A stretch of 64,000 nucleotides of DNA from Gammaproteobacteria bacterium. GTDB lineage: Bacteria > Pseudomonadota > Gammaproteobacteria > Steroidobacterales > Steroidobacteraceae. Location of the stretch: assembly GCA_005878095.1 (NCBI GenBank), contig VBNH01000043.1, forward strand, positions 1 to 64,000, in the 5' to 3' direction. This document shows, piece after piece, positions 36,902-44,875 of the stretch. The notes beneath the pieces were generated by a model. The model was not told where the DNA came from and did no database searches. It was given only the letters and a program-made list of their open reading frames with translations. The translations under genes and the position numbers were made by a program. Numbering within the stretch: position 1 is the stretch's first letter; every line of letters starts with the position of its first letter.

Positions 36902-37842
36902 CCCTTCGGGGCCGGCGCGGCCGCGGGCGCCGGCGCGACCGCAGGGGCCGCGGCGGGTGCGGCAGTCGTCTCGGCGGCGGGCCTGGGCGCCGCCGCGGGT
37001 GCGCCCGCCGCCTGCCCGGAGGACGGCTTGTCGAGCAGCTTCTCGATCTTGGCGTGGTGCATCAGCTCGTCCGAGTAAGTGCGGAACTTCTTGTTCTCCA
37101 CGATCTTCTGGAGTTGCGCCCGCACCTGGTCGAACGGCGGCGGTGTCAGCTCGCGCGTCTCGAGCAGCTGGATGATGTGCCAGCCATACTGCGTCTGTAT
37201 CGGCTTGCGCGTGTATTGCCCGGGTTTGAGCGCGATCAGCGCGCCGGCGAACTCCGGCACCATGCGGTCGGGGCTGAACCAGCCGAGATCGCCGCCGTTG
37301 CTCTTGGAGGGATCCATCGACTCCTGTTTCGCAAGCACGTCGAACTTCTCGCCCTTGTCCAGACGCGTGACGAGCTTTTCGGCGAACGGCTCGGTGGCCA
37401 CCAGGATGTGCCGCGCGTGGTATTCCTGCCGGGGCGTGGAGGCGACCTGCGTTTCGTACTCCGCGCGCAGCTCCTGCTCGCTGGGCTTGCGGTCCTTCAG
37501 GTAGCGATCCAGCACCGCCTGCTGCAGCACGTTGAGGCGCGACAGCTCGAGCATCCAGGCGGTGTCGCTGCTCTTGTCGAGACCCTCCTTGGCCGCTTCC
37601 TCGGCCACGAGCCGCGCGCGGATCAGGTTGTCGAGCGCCAGCTCGCGCTGCTGCGGGGTGAGCTCGGAGGAGCTCTTGCTCGTGATCCCCTTGATGTAGA
37701 ACTCGTAGAAATCCCGGCTGATGGGGCTGCCGTCCACGGTGGCGACCGGCGGCGAGGCGTCGGCGGTGGTCACCCCGCTCTTGGGCTGGCAGGCGGCGAG
37801 AGCCGCGAGGGCAGCCAGGAAGAGGATGCGCGTGTGGTTCAT
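36898..37842 (-). CDS. Peptidyl-prolyl cis-trans isomerase (parvulin type), lipoprotein
   Basis: The protein has 314 residues. The signal peptide ends in a LAALAAC lipobox, so the protein should be anchored in the periplasm-facing membrane. A SurA-like N-terminal helical region (about 45-145) precedes one rotamase domain (about 148-240): EYHARHILVATE, GGDLGWFSPDRMVPEF and TQYGWHIIQLLE are classic parvulin motifs. A ~45-residue Ala/Pro-rich tail ends the protein. It probably helps fold outer-membrane or periplasmic proteins. The ATG at 37840-37842 places the signal peptide directly at the N-terminus. It is the last gene of yciB-bolA-ppiC. Confidence 0.9.
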   Translation of the reverse strand: MNHTRILFLAALAALAACQPKSGVTTADASPPVATVDGSPISRDFYEFYIKGITSKSSSELTPQQRELALDNLIRARLVAEEAAKEGLDKSSDTAWMLELSRLNVLQQAVLDRYLKDRKPSEQELRAEYETQVASTPRQEYHARHILVATEPFAEKLVTRLDKGEKFDVLAKQESMDPSKSNGGDLGWFSPDRMVPEFAGALIALKPGQYTRKPIQTQYGWHIIQLLETRELTPPPFDQVRAQLQKIVENKKFRTYSDELMHHAKIEKLLDKPSSGQAAGAPAAAPRPAAETTAAPAAAPAVAPAPAAAPAPKG

Positions 37843-37888
37843 ACTGCGGTTTTCCGATGTGTTGCAGATCATAGCGGTGGGCTCGCGG

Positions 37889-38161
37889 TCAGAGCCCTTC
37901 CTCGGGGGTGCGCGCGATGATGTTCAGCGCATGCACGGCTCCGCTCATCAGGGGCGCGACCGCAGCATAAACCAGCCGGTGACGCTCGAGCTGCGTGCGG
38001 CCGCGGAAGGCCTCCGACACCAGCGTGACACGAAAGTGACCGCCGCCGCGCGCGCCGGGGTGGCCGGCGTGGCGCGCGCTGTCGTCGACTATCTCGAGCG
38101 AGGCGGGTGCGAGGGCGCGCTCGAGCGCGCTGCGCAGCTGCGCCATCACTGACTCATCCAT
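37889..38161 (-). CDS. BolA family protein
   Basis: The protein has 90 residues. The BolA fold is shown by LRSALERALAPASLEIVDDSARHAGH, the GGHFRVTLVSEAFRGRTQLERHRLVYAAV helix-turn core and the ALNIIARTPEE end. BolA proteins work with monothiol glutaredoxins in Fe-S handling and stress response. The start overlaps the end of yciB by eight bases. A second in-frame ATG five codons later is an alternative start. A BolA gene beside yciB is frequent in related genomes. Confidence 0.92.
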   Translation of the reverse strand: MDESVMAQLRSALERALAPASLEIVDDSARHAGHPGARGGGHFRVTLVSEAFRGRTQLERHRLVYAAVAPLMSGAVHALNIIARTPEEGL

Positions 38162-38723
38162 GGGGAGTTCCCGGTTCGGCGCGCAGCGTCTGCGGGCGGG
38201 TGCTGAGCCACAGCACCTGCAGTGCGACGAAGACGAAGGTGAGGAGCGTCAGTCCGAACATCTTGAAGTTGACCCAGGCGCGCTCGCTGGCGTAATGCGC
38301 CACCGCGAGGTTGAGCGCGCCGAGCGCGGCATAGAACGCCGCCGACCACAGGTTGAGCCGCCGCCACAGCGGCTCGCCCACCTGCAGCCGTTCCTCGAGC
38401 GCCGCGCCGAGCAGGCGCTGCGTGAGGGTGCGCTCGCCGATCCAGAAGCTCGCGATGAAGGCGCCGCTCACCGCCCAGAAGAGCAGGGTCGGCTTCCACT
38501 GGATGAAGAGGCGATTGTGCAGCAGCAGCGTCGCCGCGCCCAGAATCAGCACCAGCATCGCAGACAGCGCATGCAGCGGCGGGACGCGCCGTTGCCGCAA
38601 CCAGTCGAGGGCGAGCAGCGCCACCATCGCCGCCATGAGCACCGCGGTGGCCACGTACAGGCCGCGCAGACGATAGGTCACGAAGAACGCCACGAGCGGC
38701 GCCAAGCCGGTAAGAGCCTGCAT
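38154..38723 (-). CDS. yciB: Inner-membrane protein YciB (septation protein A family)
   Basis: The protein has 189 residues with about five membrane helices. The family motifs IQWKPTLLFWAVSGAF, NLWSAAFYAALGALNL and WVNFKMFGLTLLTFVF are all present. YciB is linked to cell-envelope integrity and division in enterobacteria, but its exact role is unsettled. It is the first gene of the yciB-bolA-PPIase set, divergent from yciO with 96 bases between. Confidence 0.93.
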   Translation of the reverse strand: MQALTGLAPLVAFFVTYRLRGLYVATAVLMAAMVALLALDWLRQRRVPPLHALSAMLVLILGAATLLLHNRLFIQWKPTLLFWAVSGAFIASFWIGERTLTQRLLGAALEERLQVGEPLWRRLNLWSAAFYAALGALNLAVAHYASERAWVNFKMFGLTLLTFVFVALQVLWLSTRPQTLRAEPGTPHG

Positions 38724-38819
38724 GGGAGCGGTGCGCGAGGTCCTTGAGTCGAGGGTGTACGCGGCAAACGGCCGCGTATATTGTCACGCGCCGCGCGTAA
38801 CTTCCATTGGCACCGGGTC

Positions 38820-39452
38820 TTGGCCGAGTACTTGAAGTTGCACCCCGTTGATCCGCAGCTGCGCCTCATCCGCCGCGCGGCGGACCTGGTGCGCGCCGGA
38901 GGCGTCATTGCCTATCCGACCGATTCCTGTTACGCGCTCGGCTGGCACATCGGTGACAAGGGCGCACTGGAACGCGTGCGCCGCATCCGCCAGGCCGACC
39001 GTCATCATCACTTCACGCTGGTGTGCGCGAATCTCGCGGAGGTCGGGCGTTTCGCGCGCCTCGACACCTGGCAGTTCCGCATCCTGCGCGCCTGCCTGCC
39101 CGGCCCGTACACCTTCCTGCTGCGCGCCACGCGCGAGACGCCGCGACGCCTGCAGCACGCGCGACGGCGCACCATCGGCGTGCGCATCCCCGATCACCCG
39201 GTGCCGCGCCTGCTGCTGGCCGAGCTGGGCGAGCCGCTGATGAGCTCGACGCTGCTGCTGGCTTCCGATCCGCAGCCCCTGACCGAAGGACGCGAGATCC
39301 TGGCGCGACTCGAGCACGAGATCGATGCGGTTCTCGATGGCGGTGACTGCGGCATCGAGCCGACGACCGTGGTCGATCTGTCGGTAACGCCGCCGGTGAT
39401 CGTACGCAAGGGCAAGGGCGATCTCGGCCCGATCACGGGGCGTGCGCTATAA
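38820..39452 (+). CDS. yciO: Sua5/YciO/YrdC family protein YciO
   Basis: The protein has 210 residues. YciO belongs to the YrdC-like fold of threonylcarbamoyl-AMP synthases. Motifs are GGVIAYPTDSCYALG, PGPYTFLLRATRETPRRL and RRTIGVRIPDHP. The ending GGDCGIEPTTVVDLS matches YciO rather than TsaC. Its in vivo job is not settled in the family. The start is uncertain: TTG codons at 38781, 38820 and 38832 are in frame and no ATG fits. The one at 38820 is chosen because it gives the length of known YciO N-termini before the HPxxPQ motif. It opens the yciO-trpS-scpA-scpB-rluB operon. Confidence 0.88.
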   Translation: MAEYLKLHPVDPQLRLIRRAADLVRAGGVIAYPTDSCYALGWHIGDKGALERVRRIRQADRHHHFTLVCANLAEVGRFARLDTWQFRILRACLPGPYTFLLRATRETPRRLQHARRRTIGVRIPDHPVPRLLLAELGEPLMSSTLLLASDPQPLTEGREILARLEHEIDAVLDGGDCGIEPTTVVDLSVTPPVIVRKGKGDLGPITGRAL

Positions 39453-39453
39453 T
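39448..39453 (+). promoter_or_regulatory. Possible -10 box upstream of trpS
   Basis: A perfect TATAAT overlaps the yciO stop codon, about 67 bases before the trpS start. No good -35 is seen, so an internal promoter is only possible. Confidence 0.35.
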
Positions 39454-39519
39454 TCAGCTCGTGAGCCACAGCCGCCGCGCATCCGCTCCCGCACCCGCAG
39501 GCCCGCTGCGGCGAGGCAC

Positions 39520-40734
39520 GTGAGTTCGCCGGCGCCGGCGCGCCGCGTCCTGTCTGGCATGCGGCCGACCGGGCGGCTGCACCTCGGCAACTATCACGGC
39601 GCGCTGCGCAACTGGGTGGAGCTGCAGTATCAGTACGAGTGCTTCTTCTTCGTGGCCGACTGGCACATGCTCACGACCGGCTACGACGAGACCGCGCACC
39701 TGCAGGAGCACGTGCACGACGTGCTCATCGACTGGCTGGCGGCCGGCCTCAATCCCGGGGTCGCGACGCTGTTCATCCAGTCGCACGTGCCCGAGCACGC
39801 GGAGCTGCACCTGCTGCTGTCGATGATCACTCCGCTCGGCTGGCTCGAGCGCGTACCCAGTTACAAGGATCAGCAGGAGCAGCTGAAGGAGAAGGATCTC
39901 GCGACTTACGGCTTCCTCGGCTACCCGCTGCTGCAGAGCGCCGACATCCTGGTGTACCGCGCCGCCTACGTGCCGGTGGGCGAGGACCAGGTGGCGCACG
40001 TGGAGCTCAGCCGCGAAACCGCGCGGCGCTTCAACCACCTCTACGGTCGTGAGCCGGACTTCGAGGCGAAGGCGGAGCGCGCCGTGAAAAGCCTCGGGGG
40101 ACGCAACACCACCGCCTACCGGCAACTGCGCCGCAAGTTCCAGGAGACCGGCGAACGGGAAGCGCTGCAGCGCGCCCAGGCGCTGGTGCAGAGCAACAAC
40201 CGCATCACGGTGGCCGATCGCGAGCGGCTGCTGGGGTTTCTCGAAGGCACCGGAGTGACGATCCTGCCCGAGCCGCAGGCGATGCTCACCGCGGCGCCGA
40301 AGGTCCCGGGGCTCGACGGGCGCAAGATGTCCAAGTCCTACGGCAACACCATCGGGCTGCGCGAGGAGCCCGATCAGGTCGTGCAGAAGCTGCGTGCCAT
40401 GAAGACCGATCCGGCACGCGTGCGGCGCACCGACCCGGGCGACCCGGAAAAGTGTCCGGTGTGGGACCTGCACAAGATCTACTCCGACGAGGCCACGCGC
40501 AAGTGGGTGAACGAGGGTTGCCGCAGCGCCGGCATCGGTTGCCTGGACTGCAAGCAGCCGCTGATCGACAAGATCGTGGAGGAGATCGGCGGCATGCGCC
40601 GGCGCGCCCAGGAGTTCGAGGACAACCCGGAGCTGGTGCGCGGCATCGTCGCCGAGGGCGCCGACAAGGCGCGCGAGGTCGCGCGCCAGACGCTCGACGA
40701 AGTGCGGCGCACCATGCATCTGCGCCCCGACTGA
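39520..40734 (+). CDS. trpS: Tryptophanyl-tRNA synthetase with Fe-S-type cysteine motif
   Basis: The protein has 404 residues, longer than the ~334 of E. coli TrpRS. It charges tRNA-Trp. The class I signatures are GRLHLGNYHG near residue 17 and KMSKSYGN near residue 270. The C-terminal part contains C-x21-C-x6-C-x2-C (starting in KCPVWDLHK and ending in GCLDCK). This is nearly the spacing known to bind a [4Fe-4S] cluster in Thermotoga maritima TrpRS (x22). An insertion of about 50 residues between the two signatures explains part of the extra length. The GTG at 39520, with GAGG just upstream, is chosen over an earlier GTG whose extension is poorly conserved in character. Confidence 0.95.
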   Translation: MSSPAPARRVLSGMRPTGRLHLGNYHGALRNWVELQYQYECFFFVADWHMLTTGYDETAHLQEHVHDVLIDWLAAGLNPGVATLFIQSHVPEHAELHLLLSMITPLGWLERVPSYKDQQEQLKEKDLATYGFLGYPLLQSADILVYRAAYVPVGEDQVAHVELSRETARRFNHLYGREPDFEAKAERAVKSLGGRNTTAYRQLRRKFQETGEREALQRAQALVQSNNRITVADRERLLGFLEGTGVTILPEPQAMLTAAPKVPGLDGRKMSKSYGNTIGLREEPDQVVQKLRAMKTDPARVRRTDPGDPEKCPVWDLHKIYSDEATRKWVNEGCRSAGIGCLDCKQPLIDKIVEEIGGMRRRAQEFEDNPELVRGIVAEGADKAREVARQTLDEVRRTMHLRPD

Positions 40735-40756
40735 GGGCGCAGGTGCCGGAACACGC

Positions 40757-41737
40757 ATGAAGCACAAACCGCAACTGAAGATCGTGGTCACCAACGCGCC
40801 GCCGCCTGCCGCGGAGCCGCCGCCGCCTGCCGCGGAGCCGCCGCCGCAGCAGGTGGAGATGCCGTTCGCGGTCGTGAACGGGGAGCCGATCTCGCAGCTG
40901 CCGCGCGACCTGTACATTCCGCCGCAGGCCCTGGAGGTGTTTCTCGAGGCCTTCGAAGGCCCGCTCGATCTGCTGCTGTACCTCATCCGGCGGCAGAACC
41001 TGAACATTCTCGACATCCCGCTGGCGGAGATCACGCGCCAGTACATGCAGTACATCGAACTCATGCAGGGCCTGCAGCTGGAGCTGGCGGGAGAGTATCT
41101 GGTGATGGCGGCGACGCTGGCGGAGATCAAGTCGCGCATGCTGCTGCCGCGGCCCAGGCTCGATGAGGACGCCGAGGAGGACCCGCGCGCGGAGCTGGTG
41201 CGGCGGCTGCAGGAGTACGAGCGCTTCAAACGCGCTGCCGCCGGAATCGACGCGCTGCCGCGCCTGGAGCGCGACGTGTGGCCGACTGGAGCGGAGCTCA
41301 AGGAACGGCAGCTGCTGCACACGCTGCCGCAGATCGCGTTGCAGGAGATGCTGCTCGCCTTCAAGGATGTCGTGCTGCGTGCGCAGATGTTCGCCCACCA
41401 CCACATTCAGCGCGAGCGGTTGTCGGTGGGCGAGCGCATGAGCGAGATCCTGGCGCTGCTCGGTGAGCGCGCGGAGTTCGTGCCGTTCCAGCAGCTGTTC
41501 CGGCCCGAAGAAGGGCGCATGGGTGTCACCGTGACCTTCGCCGCGATTCTCGAGCTCATGCGCGAGGGGCTGATCGAGATCGTGCAGGCGCAGGCCTACG
41601 CGCCGCTGCACGTGCGCACCGCCGGCGCGGGCCGCATGCTGCGCGTGGTGAGCGACAAAACGGCAGCTGCGGCGCCCGCCCTCGAGAGCGCACCCGACAG
41701 CGCTCCGCCCGCACGCACCGATGAGGATCTCGCATGA
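40757..41737 (+). CDS. scpA: Segregation and condensation protein A
   Basis: The protein has 326 residues. ScpA is the kleisin that bridges the SMC heads. The N-terminal kleisin region has FEGPLDLLLYLIRRQNLNILDIPLAEITRQY and the AAxLAEIKSRMLLP motif. The C-terminal winged helix contains VTFAAILELMREGLIEIVQ. Before the conserved region is a Pro/Ala tract made by two exact 21-bp repeats (40801-40821 and 40822-40842). It ends in an ATGA overlap with scpB. Confidence 0.96.
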   Translation: MKHKPQLKIVVTNAPPPAAEPPPPAAEPPPQQVEMPFAVVNGEPISQLPRDLYIPPQALEVFLEAFEGPLDLLLYLIRRQNLNILDIPLAEITRQYMQYIELMQGLQLELAGEYLVMAATLAEIKSRMLLPRPRLDEDAEEDPRAELVRRLQEYERFKRAAAGIDALPRLERDVWPTGAELKERQLLHTLPQIALQEMLLAFKDVVLRAQMFAHHHIQRERLSVGERMSEILALLGERAEFVPFQQLFRPEEGRMGVTVTFAAILELMREGLIEIVQAQAYAPLHVRTAGAGRMLRVVSDKTAAAAPALESAPDSAPPARTDEDLA

Positions 41738-42405
41738 GTGAGTCATACGTCAGGAACGTCATCGAGGCGGCGCTGCTGGCCGCGGGCACGCCGCTGCCGG
41801 TGGCGGAGCTCACACGGCTGTTCGAGGACAGCGCGCGCCCGAGCGCCCAGCAGGTGCGTGCGGCGCTCGCCGCCCTGGCGGCGGAGTACTCGGGGCGCGG
41901 CATCGAGCTGAAGGAGACGGCGAGCGGCTTTCGCATCCAGGTGCGGCGCGAGCTGGCGGCGGAGATCTCCCGGCTGTGGCCGGAGCGCACGGCGCGTTAC
42001 TCGCGGGCGCTGCTCGAGACCCTGGCGCTGATCGCCTACCGCCAGCCGATCACGCGCGCCGAGATCGAGGCGGTGCGCGGGGTGGCCGTCAACCCCAACA
42101 TCATCAGGACCGTGATCGAACGCAACTGGGTGCGCGTCGTCGGTCACCGCGACGTTCCCGGCCACCCGGAACTGCTGGGCACGACGCGCGAATTCCTCGA
42201 CTATTTCGGCTTGCAGAGCTTGGATGAGCTGCCGCCGCTCGCCGAGATCAAGGCCATGGGCGACTTCAAACCGGACCCGGCCGCGCCGGGCGGCGCGCCT
42301 GCCGAGAGCGCCGACGGCGACGACAGCCCCGAGGACGACGAGCTCTCCGCCGAGGGTGATGGCTCGCGCGAGCTGGTGGCCGGACCGCGCGATCTGGACG
42401 ATTGA
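41734..42405 (+). CDS. scpB: Segregation and condensation protein B
   Basis: The protein has 223 residues. ScpB is the winged-helix dimer that binds ScpA in the SMC complex. Motifs are VIEAALLAAGTPLPVAEL, the RYSRALLETLALIAYRQPITRAEIEAVRGV helix set and LLGTTREFLDYFGLQSLDELP. The acidic tail of about 45 residues is variable in the family. It overlaps both neighbours (ATGA with scpA; its stop shares a base with the next ATG). Confidence 0.96.
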   Translation: MSESYVRNVIEAALLAAGTPLPVAELTRLFEDSARPSAQQVRAALAALAAEYSGRGIELKETASGFRIQVRRELAAEISRLWPERTARYSRALLETLALIAYRQPITRAEIEAVRGVAVNPNIIRTVIERNWVRVVGHRDVPGHPELLGTTREFLDYFGLQSLDELPPLAEIKAMGDFKPDPAAPGGAPAESADGDDSPEDDELSAEGDGSRELVAGPRDLDD

Positions 42406-43271
42406 TGGCGCGCGGCCCGGCGCGCAGCGGCGGCGGGCGTCGTGCCGGTCCTGGCTCGCGCGGCGCTGCGGCGCGGCCGCGAGCCCCGCTCGGGGGGGGC
42501 ACGAGCGCCGAGCGGCTGCAGAAGATGCTGGCCCGTGCCGGGCTCGCCTCACGGCGCGAGGCGGAGGCGTGGATCCGTGCCGGCCGCCTCACCGTCAACG
42601 GACAGGTGGCGGAGCTCGGCGCGCGGGTCGCTCCCCACGACCAAGTGCGTCTCGACGGGCGTCTGGTGCGCGCGCGCGCCGCCGAGGCGGGGGCGCGGGT
42701 ATTCCTGTGCCATCGCTCACCGGGCGAGCCCTTGAAGACGCCGGCATTGCCCGCGGCTGAGTCCGGGGCGCGAGCGCCGCGTGCCGCGCTGCTCGAGCGG
42801 CTGCCGCGCCGCGCCGGGCGGCGCTTCATCGCGGTGAGTCCCATGCCGCGCGCGGACGGGGGCCTCGAGCTCGTCAGCTCGGACGGAGAGCTGGCGATGC
42901 GGTTGCAGCGCGCGGTGCACGCGCTGCGGAGCGAATTCGGGGTGCGGGTGCGCGGCGAACTGAGCGCCGCGCAGCTCGAAGGCATTCGCGCCGGGGCACT
43001 CGACAGCGGCGCACGCCTCACGGTCGAGCGCTGCGAGGCGGCCGGCGGGGAGGCCGCCAACCGCTGGTACACGCTCGGCGTCCATGGCGCGAGCGGCAAG
43101 GAGGTGCGGCAGCTGTTCGAGCGTCAGGGTGCGCTCGTCAGCCGCGTGCTGCGTACACAGCTCGGAGCGGTGAGGCTCGAGCGTTCGCTGGCGCGTGGTC
43201 AGTTCCGCGCGCTCACTCGGGAGGAGCTGCGCGGGCTGCTGCCGGACTACCCGGCGAGCGGCGGGGGTTGA
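42405..43271 (+). CDS. RluB/RsuA-family pseudouridine synthase homologue lacking the catalytic Asp
   Basis: The protein has 288 residues. After a Gly/Arg/Ala-rich start there is an S4 RNA-binding domain (LQKMLARAGLASRREAEAWIRAGRLTVNG), then the RsuA/RluB catalytic fold. In active enzymes the loop reads GRLDxxTxGLLL with the catalytic Asp. Here the aligned segment is SPMPRADGGLEL, and Pro148 takes the Asp position. The rest (NRWYTLGVHGASGKEVRQLFERQGALVSRVLR) aligns well with RluB. It may bind RNA without modifying it, or use another residue. Position after scpB is the usual place of rluB. It overlaps the convergent SDR gene by 25 bases. Confidence 0.85.
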   Translation: MARGPARSGGGRRAGPGSRGAAARPRAPLGGGTSAERLQKMLARAGLASRREAEAWIRAGRLTVNGQVAELGARVAPHDQVRLDGRLVRARAAEAGARVFLCHRSPGEPLKTPALPAAESGARAPRAALLERLPRRAGRRFIAVSPMPRADGGLELVSSDGELAMRLQRAVHALRSEFGVRVRGELSAAQLEGIRAGALDSGARLTVERCEAAGGEAANRWYTLGVHGASGKEVRQLFERQGALVSRVLRTQLGAVRLERSLARGQFRALTREELRGLLPDYPASGGG

Positions 43272-44023
43272 GCGTCGAAGGATCCACCGCTGACGCCACG
43301 GCTCGCCGGACCCAACAGCGCGATGTATGGACCGGTGAGCGCTGCCGGCAAGGGCAGGGTCTCGATGGCCTCCGCCGGATAGGCCTGGCGGCGCATGGCG
43401 GTGCGCGCGCGCCCGGGGTTCAGTGTGTTCACGCGTACCCGGCTGATGCCTTCCAGCTCCGCCGACAGCACCTGCGACAGCCCTTCGAGGGCGAACTTGG
43501 ACACCGCATACGCGCCCCAGTAAGCGCGCCCATGGCGGCCCACGGTGCTGGCGGTGAATAGCACGGAGGCATCCGCGGATTTCTTCAGTGCCGGCAGCAA
43601 CACCTGCGTCAGCGCAAAGGCGGCGGTCACATTGACGTGCAGCACACGGCACCAGGTGGGCACGTCGTAGTGCTCGATGGGCGAGAGGGTGCCGAGGAGC
43701 GCCGCGTTGTGCAGCAGGCCATCGAGGCGCCCGTAGCGCTCGAGCACCGCATCGGCCACCCGGTCGTAGTCCGCGGCCAGCGCCCGCTCCAGGTCGAGCA
43801 CCGCGATGCTGGCCTCGGGCGCGCCGCTGGCGCCGATCTCGGCGTGCACCGCCTCGAGCTTGCGCTCGTTGCGGCCGATCAGAATGACCGTCGCCTGGTA
43901 CCGGGCGCAGGCGAGCGCGACCGCGCGGCCGATGCCATCGCTCGCGCCGGTGATGGCGATCACGCGGCCCGCCAGCTCGCCGGCGGCGGGGAGGTGCGTG
44001 CGGGGATCGAACGCGGCACTCAC
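43247..44023 (-). CDS. YciK-like short-chain dehydrogenase/reductase
   Basis: The protein has 258 residues. It is a classical SDR with the NAD(P) motif TGASDGIGRA, an NAA motif (LLHNAALLG), catalytic Ser in TAS, and YAVSK (Tyr-x3-Lys). The start MSAAFDPRTHLPAAGELAGRVIAITGASDG closely resembles YciK of enterobacteria, which has no firmly known substrate. It is the last of five minus-strand genes, 15 bases after its neighbour. Confidence 0.88.
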   Translation of the reverse strand: MSAAFDPRTHLPAAGELAGRVIAITGASDGIGRAVALACARYQATVILIGRNERKLEAVHAEIGASGAPEASIAVLDLERALAADYDRVADAVLERYGRLDGLLHNAALLGTLSPIEHYDVPTWCRVLHVNVTAAFALTQVLLPALKKSADASVLFTASTVGRHGRAYWGAYAVSKFALEGLSQVLSAELEGISRVRVNTLNPGRARTAMRRQAYPAEAIETLPLPAALTGPYIALLGPASRGVSGGSFDAQPPPLAG

Positions 44024-44038
44024 GCGACAACGCTCCCT

Positions 44039-44875
44039 TCAGTCCGCGCGCAGCGCGAAGCGGCCGGCATCGGCCCGACGCGCCGCGCGCCACGCGCGCC
44101 AGGCATCGAGGGGCGCGTGATGGTCGCCCGGGATGAGGGCGGCGGGCAAGGCGCGCTGCGCCCGCCGCGAGTGGCCGCAAGCGAGCGCTGCCCAGACCAG
44201 CAGGCCCCGCAGCGCAGCCTGCTCGGCAGGCGCCAGCGCGGCGACGCTCGCGGCCAGCGCGGCGCGCGCCTGCCGATGCCGCTCGCGCACCAGCGCGGCA
44301 AGGTCCGCCGGCCACGGCGGCTGCGCGAGAGTCTCCGGGGAGGCATGCGCGCGCGCGAGCTCATCGAGTGGCAGCCGCAGGCGGCCGGCGCACGCATCGC
44401 GCGCCAGAGCGTTGAGCATCTCGAGCTCGCGCAGCGCCCGGCCGAAGGCGCGGCAGCAGTCGGGGGCGATCCCGGGGAGCGCGAAGCGCATCAGCGGCTC
44501 GATGAGCGCCGCGCTCCAGCGCTCGCAATACGCCGTCAGCTCGCGACGGGTGTCGAAGGTGGCCGCCGCCAGATCCCACAGGGCCGTGTCGATGAGTCCG
44601 GTGAGTCCGGCGAGGGGCGCGAGACCGCCGGAGGCGAAGCCCGCGGTGAGCGCGCGGGTGAGCGGATGCGCCGGCCGCCCCTGCGCGCAGCGCTCGCACT
44701 CATCGCGCCACCAGCCGAGGCGTACGTGCGCGACCTGGTGGTCGAGCCCGGCGCTCAGGCTCGCGGCGATTTCGCTCTCGATGCCGCACAGTGCCGCCAG
44801 CAGCGGGCGCTGCGCCGCCGGGAGGTAGAGCGAGACCAGGACGCGTATCGGCGGCCGCTCAGGCCTTGCGGGCAT
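44039..44875 (-). CDS. Squalene/phytoene synthase-family protein, probably non-canonical
   Basis: The protein has 278 residues. The pattern HVRLGWWRDEC followed by HPLTRAL, and the FGRALRELEMLNALARDA segment, match the squalene/phytoene synthase fold. The aspartate-rich motifs needed for prenyl-diphosphate condensation are incomplete: the second motif lacks the usual DxxED. It resembles the NDUFAF6-like branch, which is not known to make terpenes. No carotenoid or hopanoid genes are nearby. Its start overlaps the end of rmuC by 17 bases, so it is likely co-translated. Confidence 0.75.
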   Translation of the reverse strand: MPARPERPPIRVLVSLYLPAAQRPLLAALCGIESEIAASLSAGLDHQVAHVRLGWWRDECERCAQGRPAHPLTRALTAGFASGGLAPLAGLTGLIDTALWDLAAATFDTRRELTAYCERWSAALIEPLMRFALPGIAPDCCRAFGRALRELEMLNALARDACAGRLRLPLDELARAHASPETLAQPPWPADLAALVRERHRQARAALAASVAALAPAEQAALRGLLVWAALACGHSRRAQRALPAALIPGDHHAPLDAWRAWRAARRADAGRFALRAD

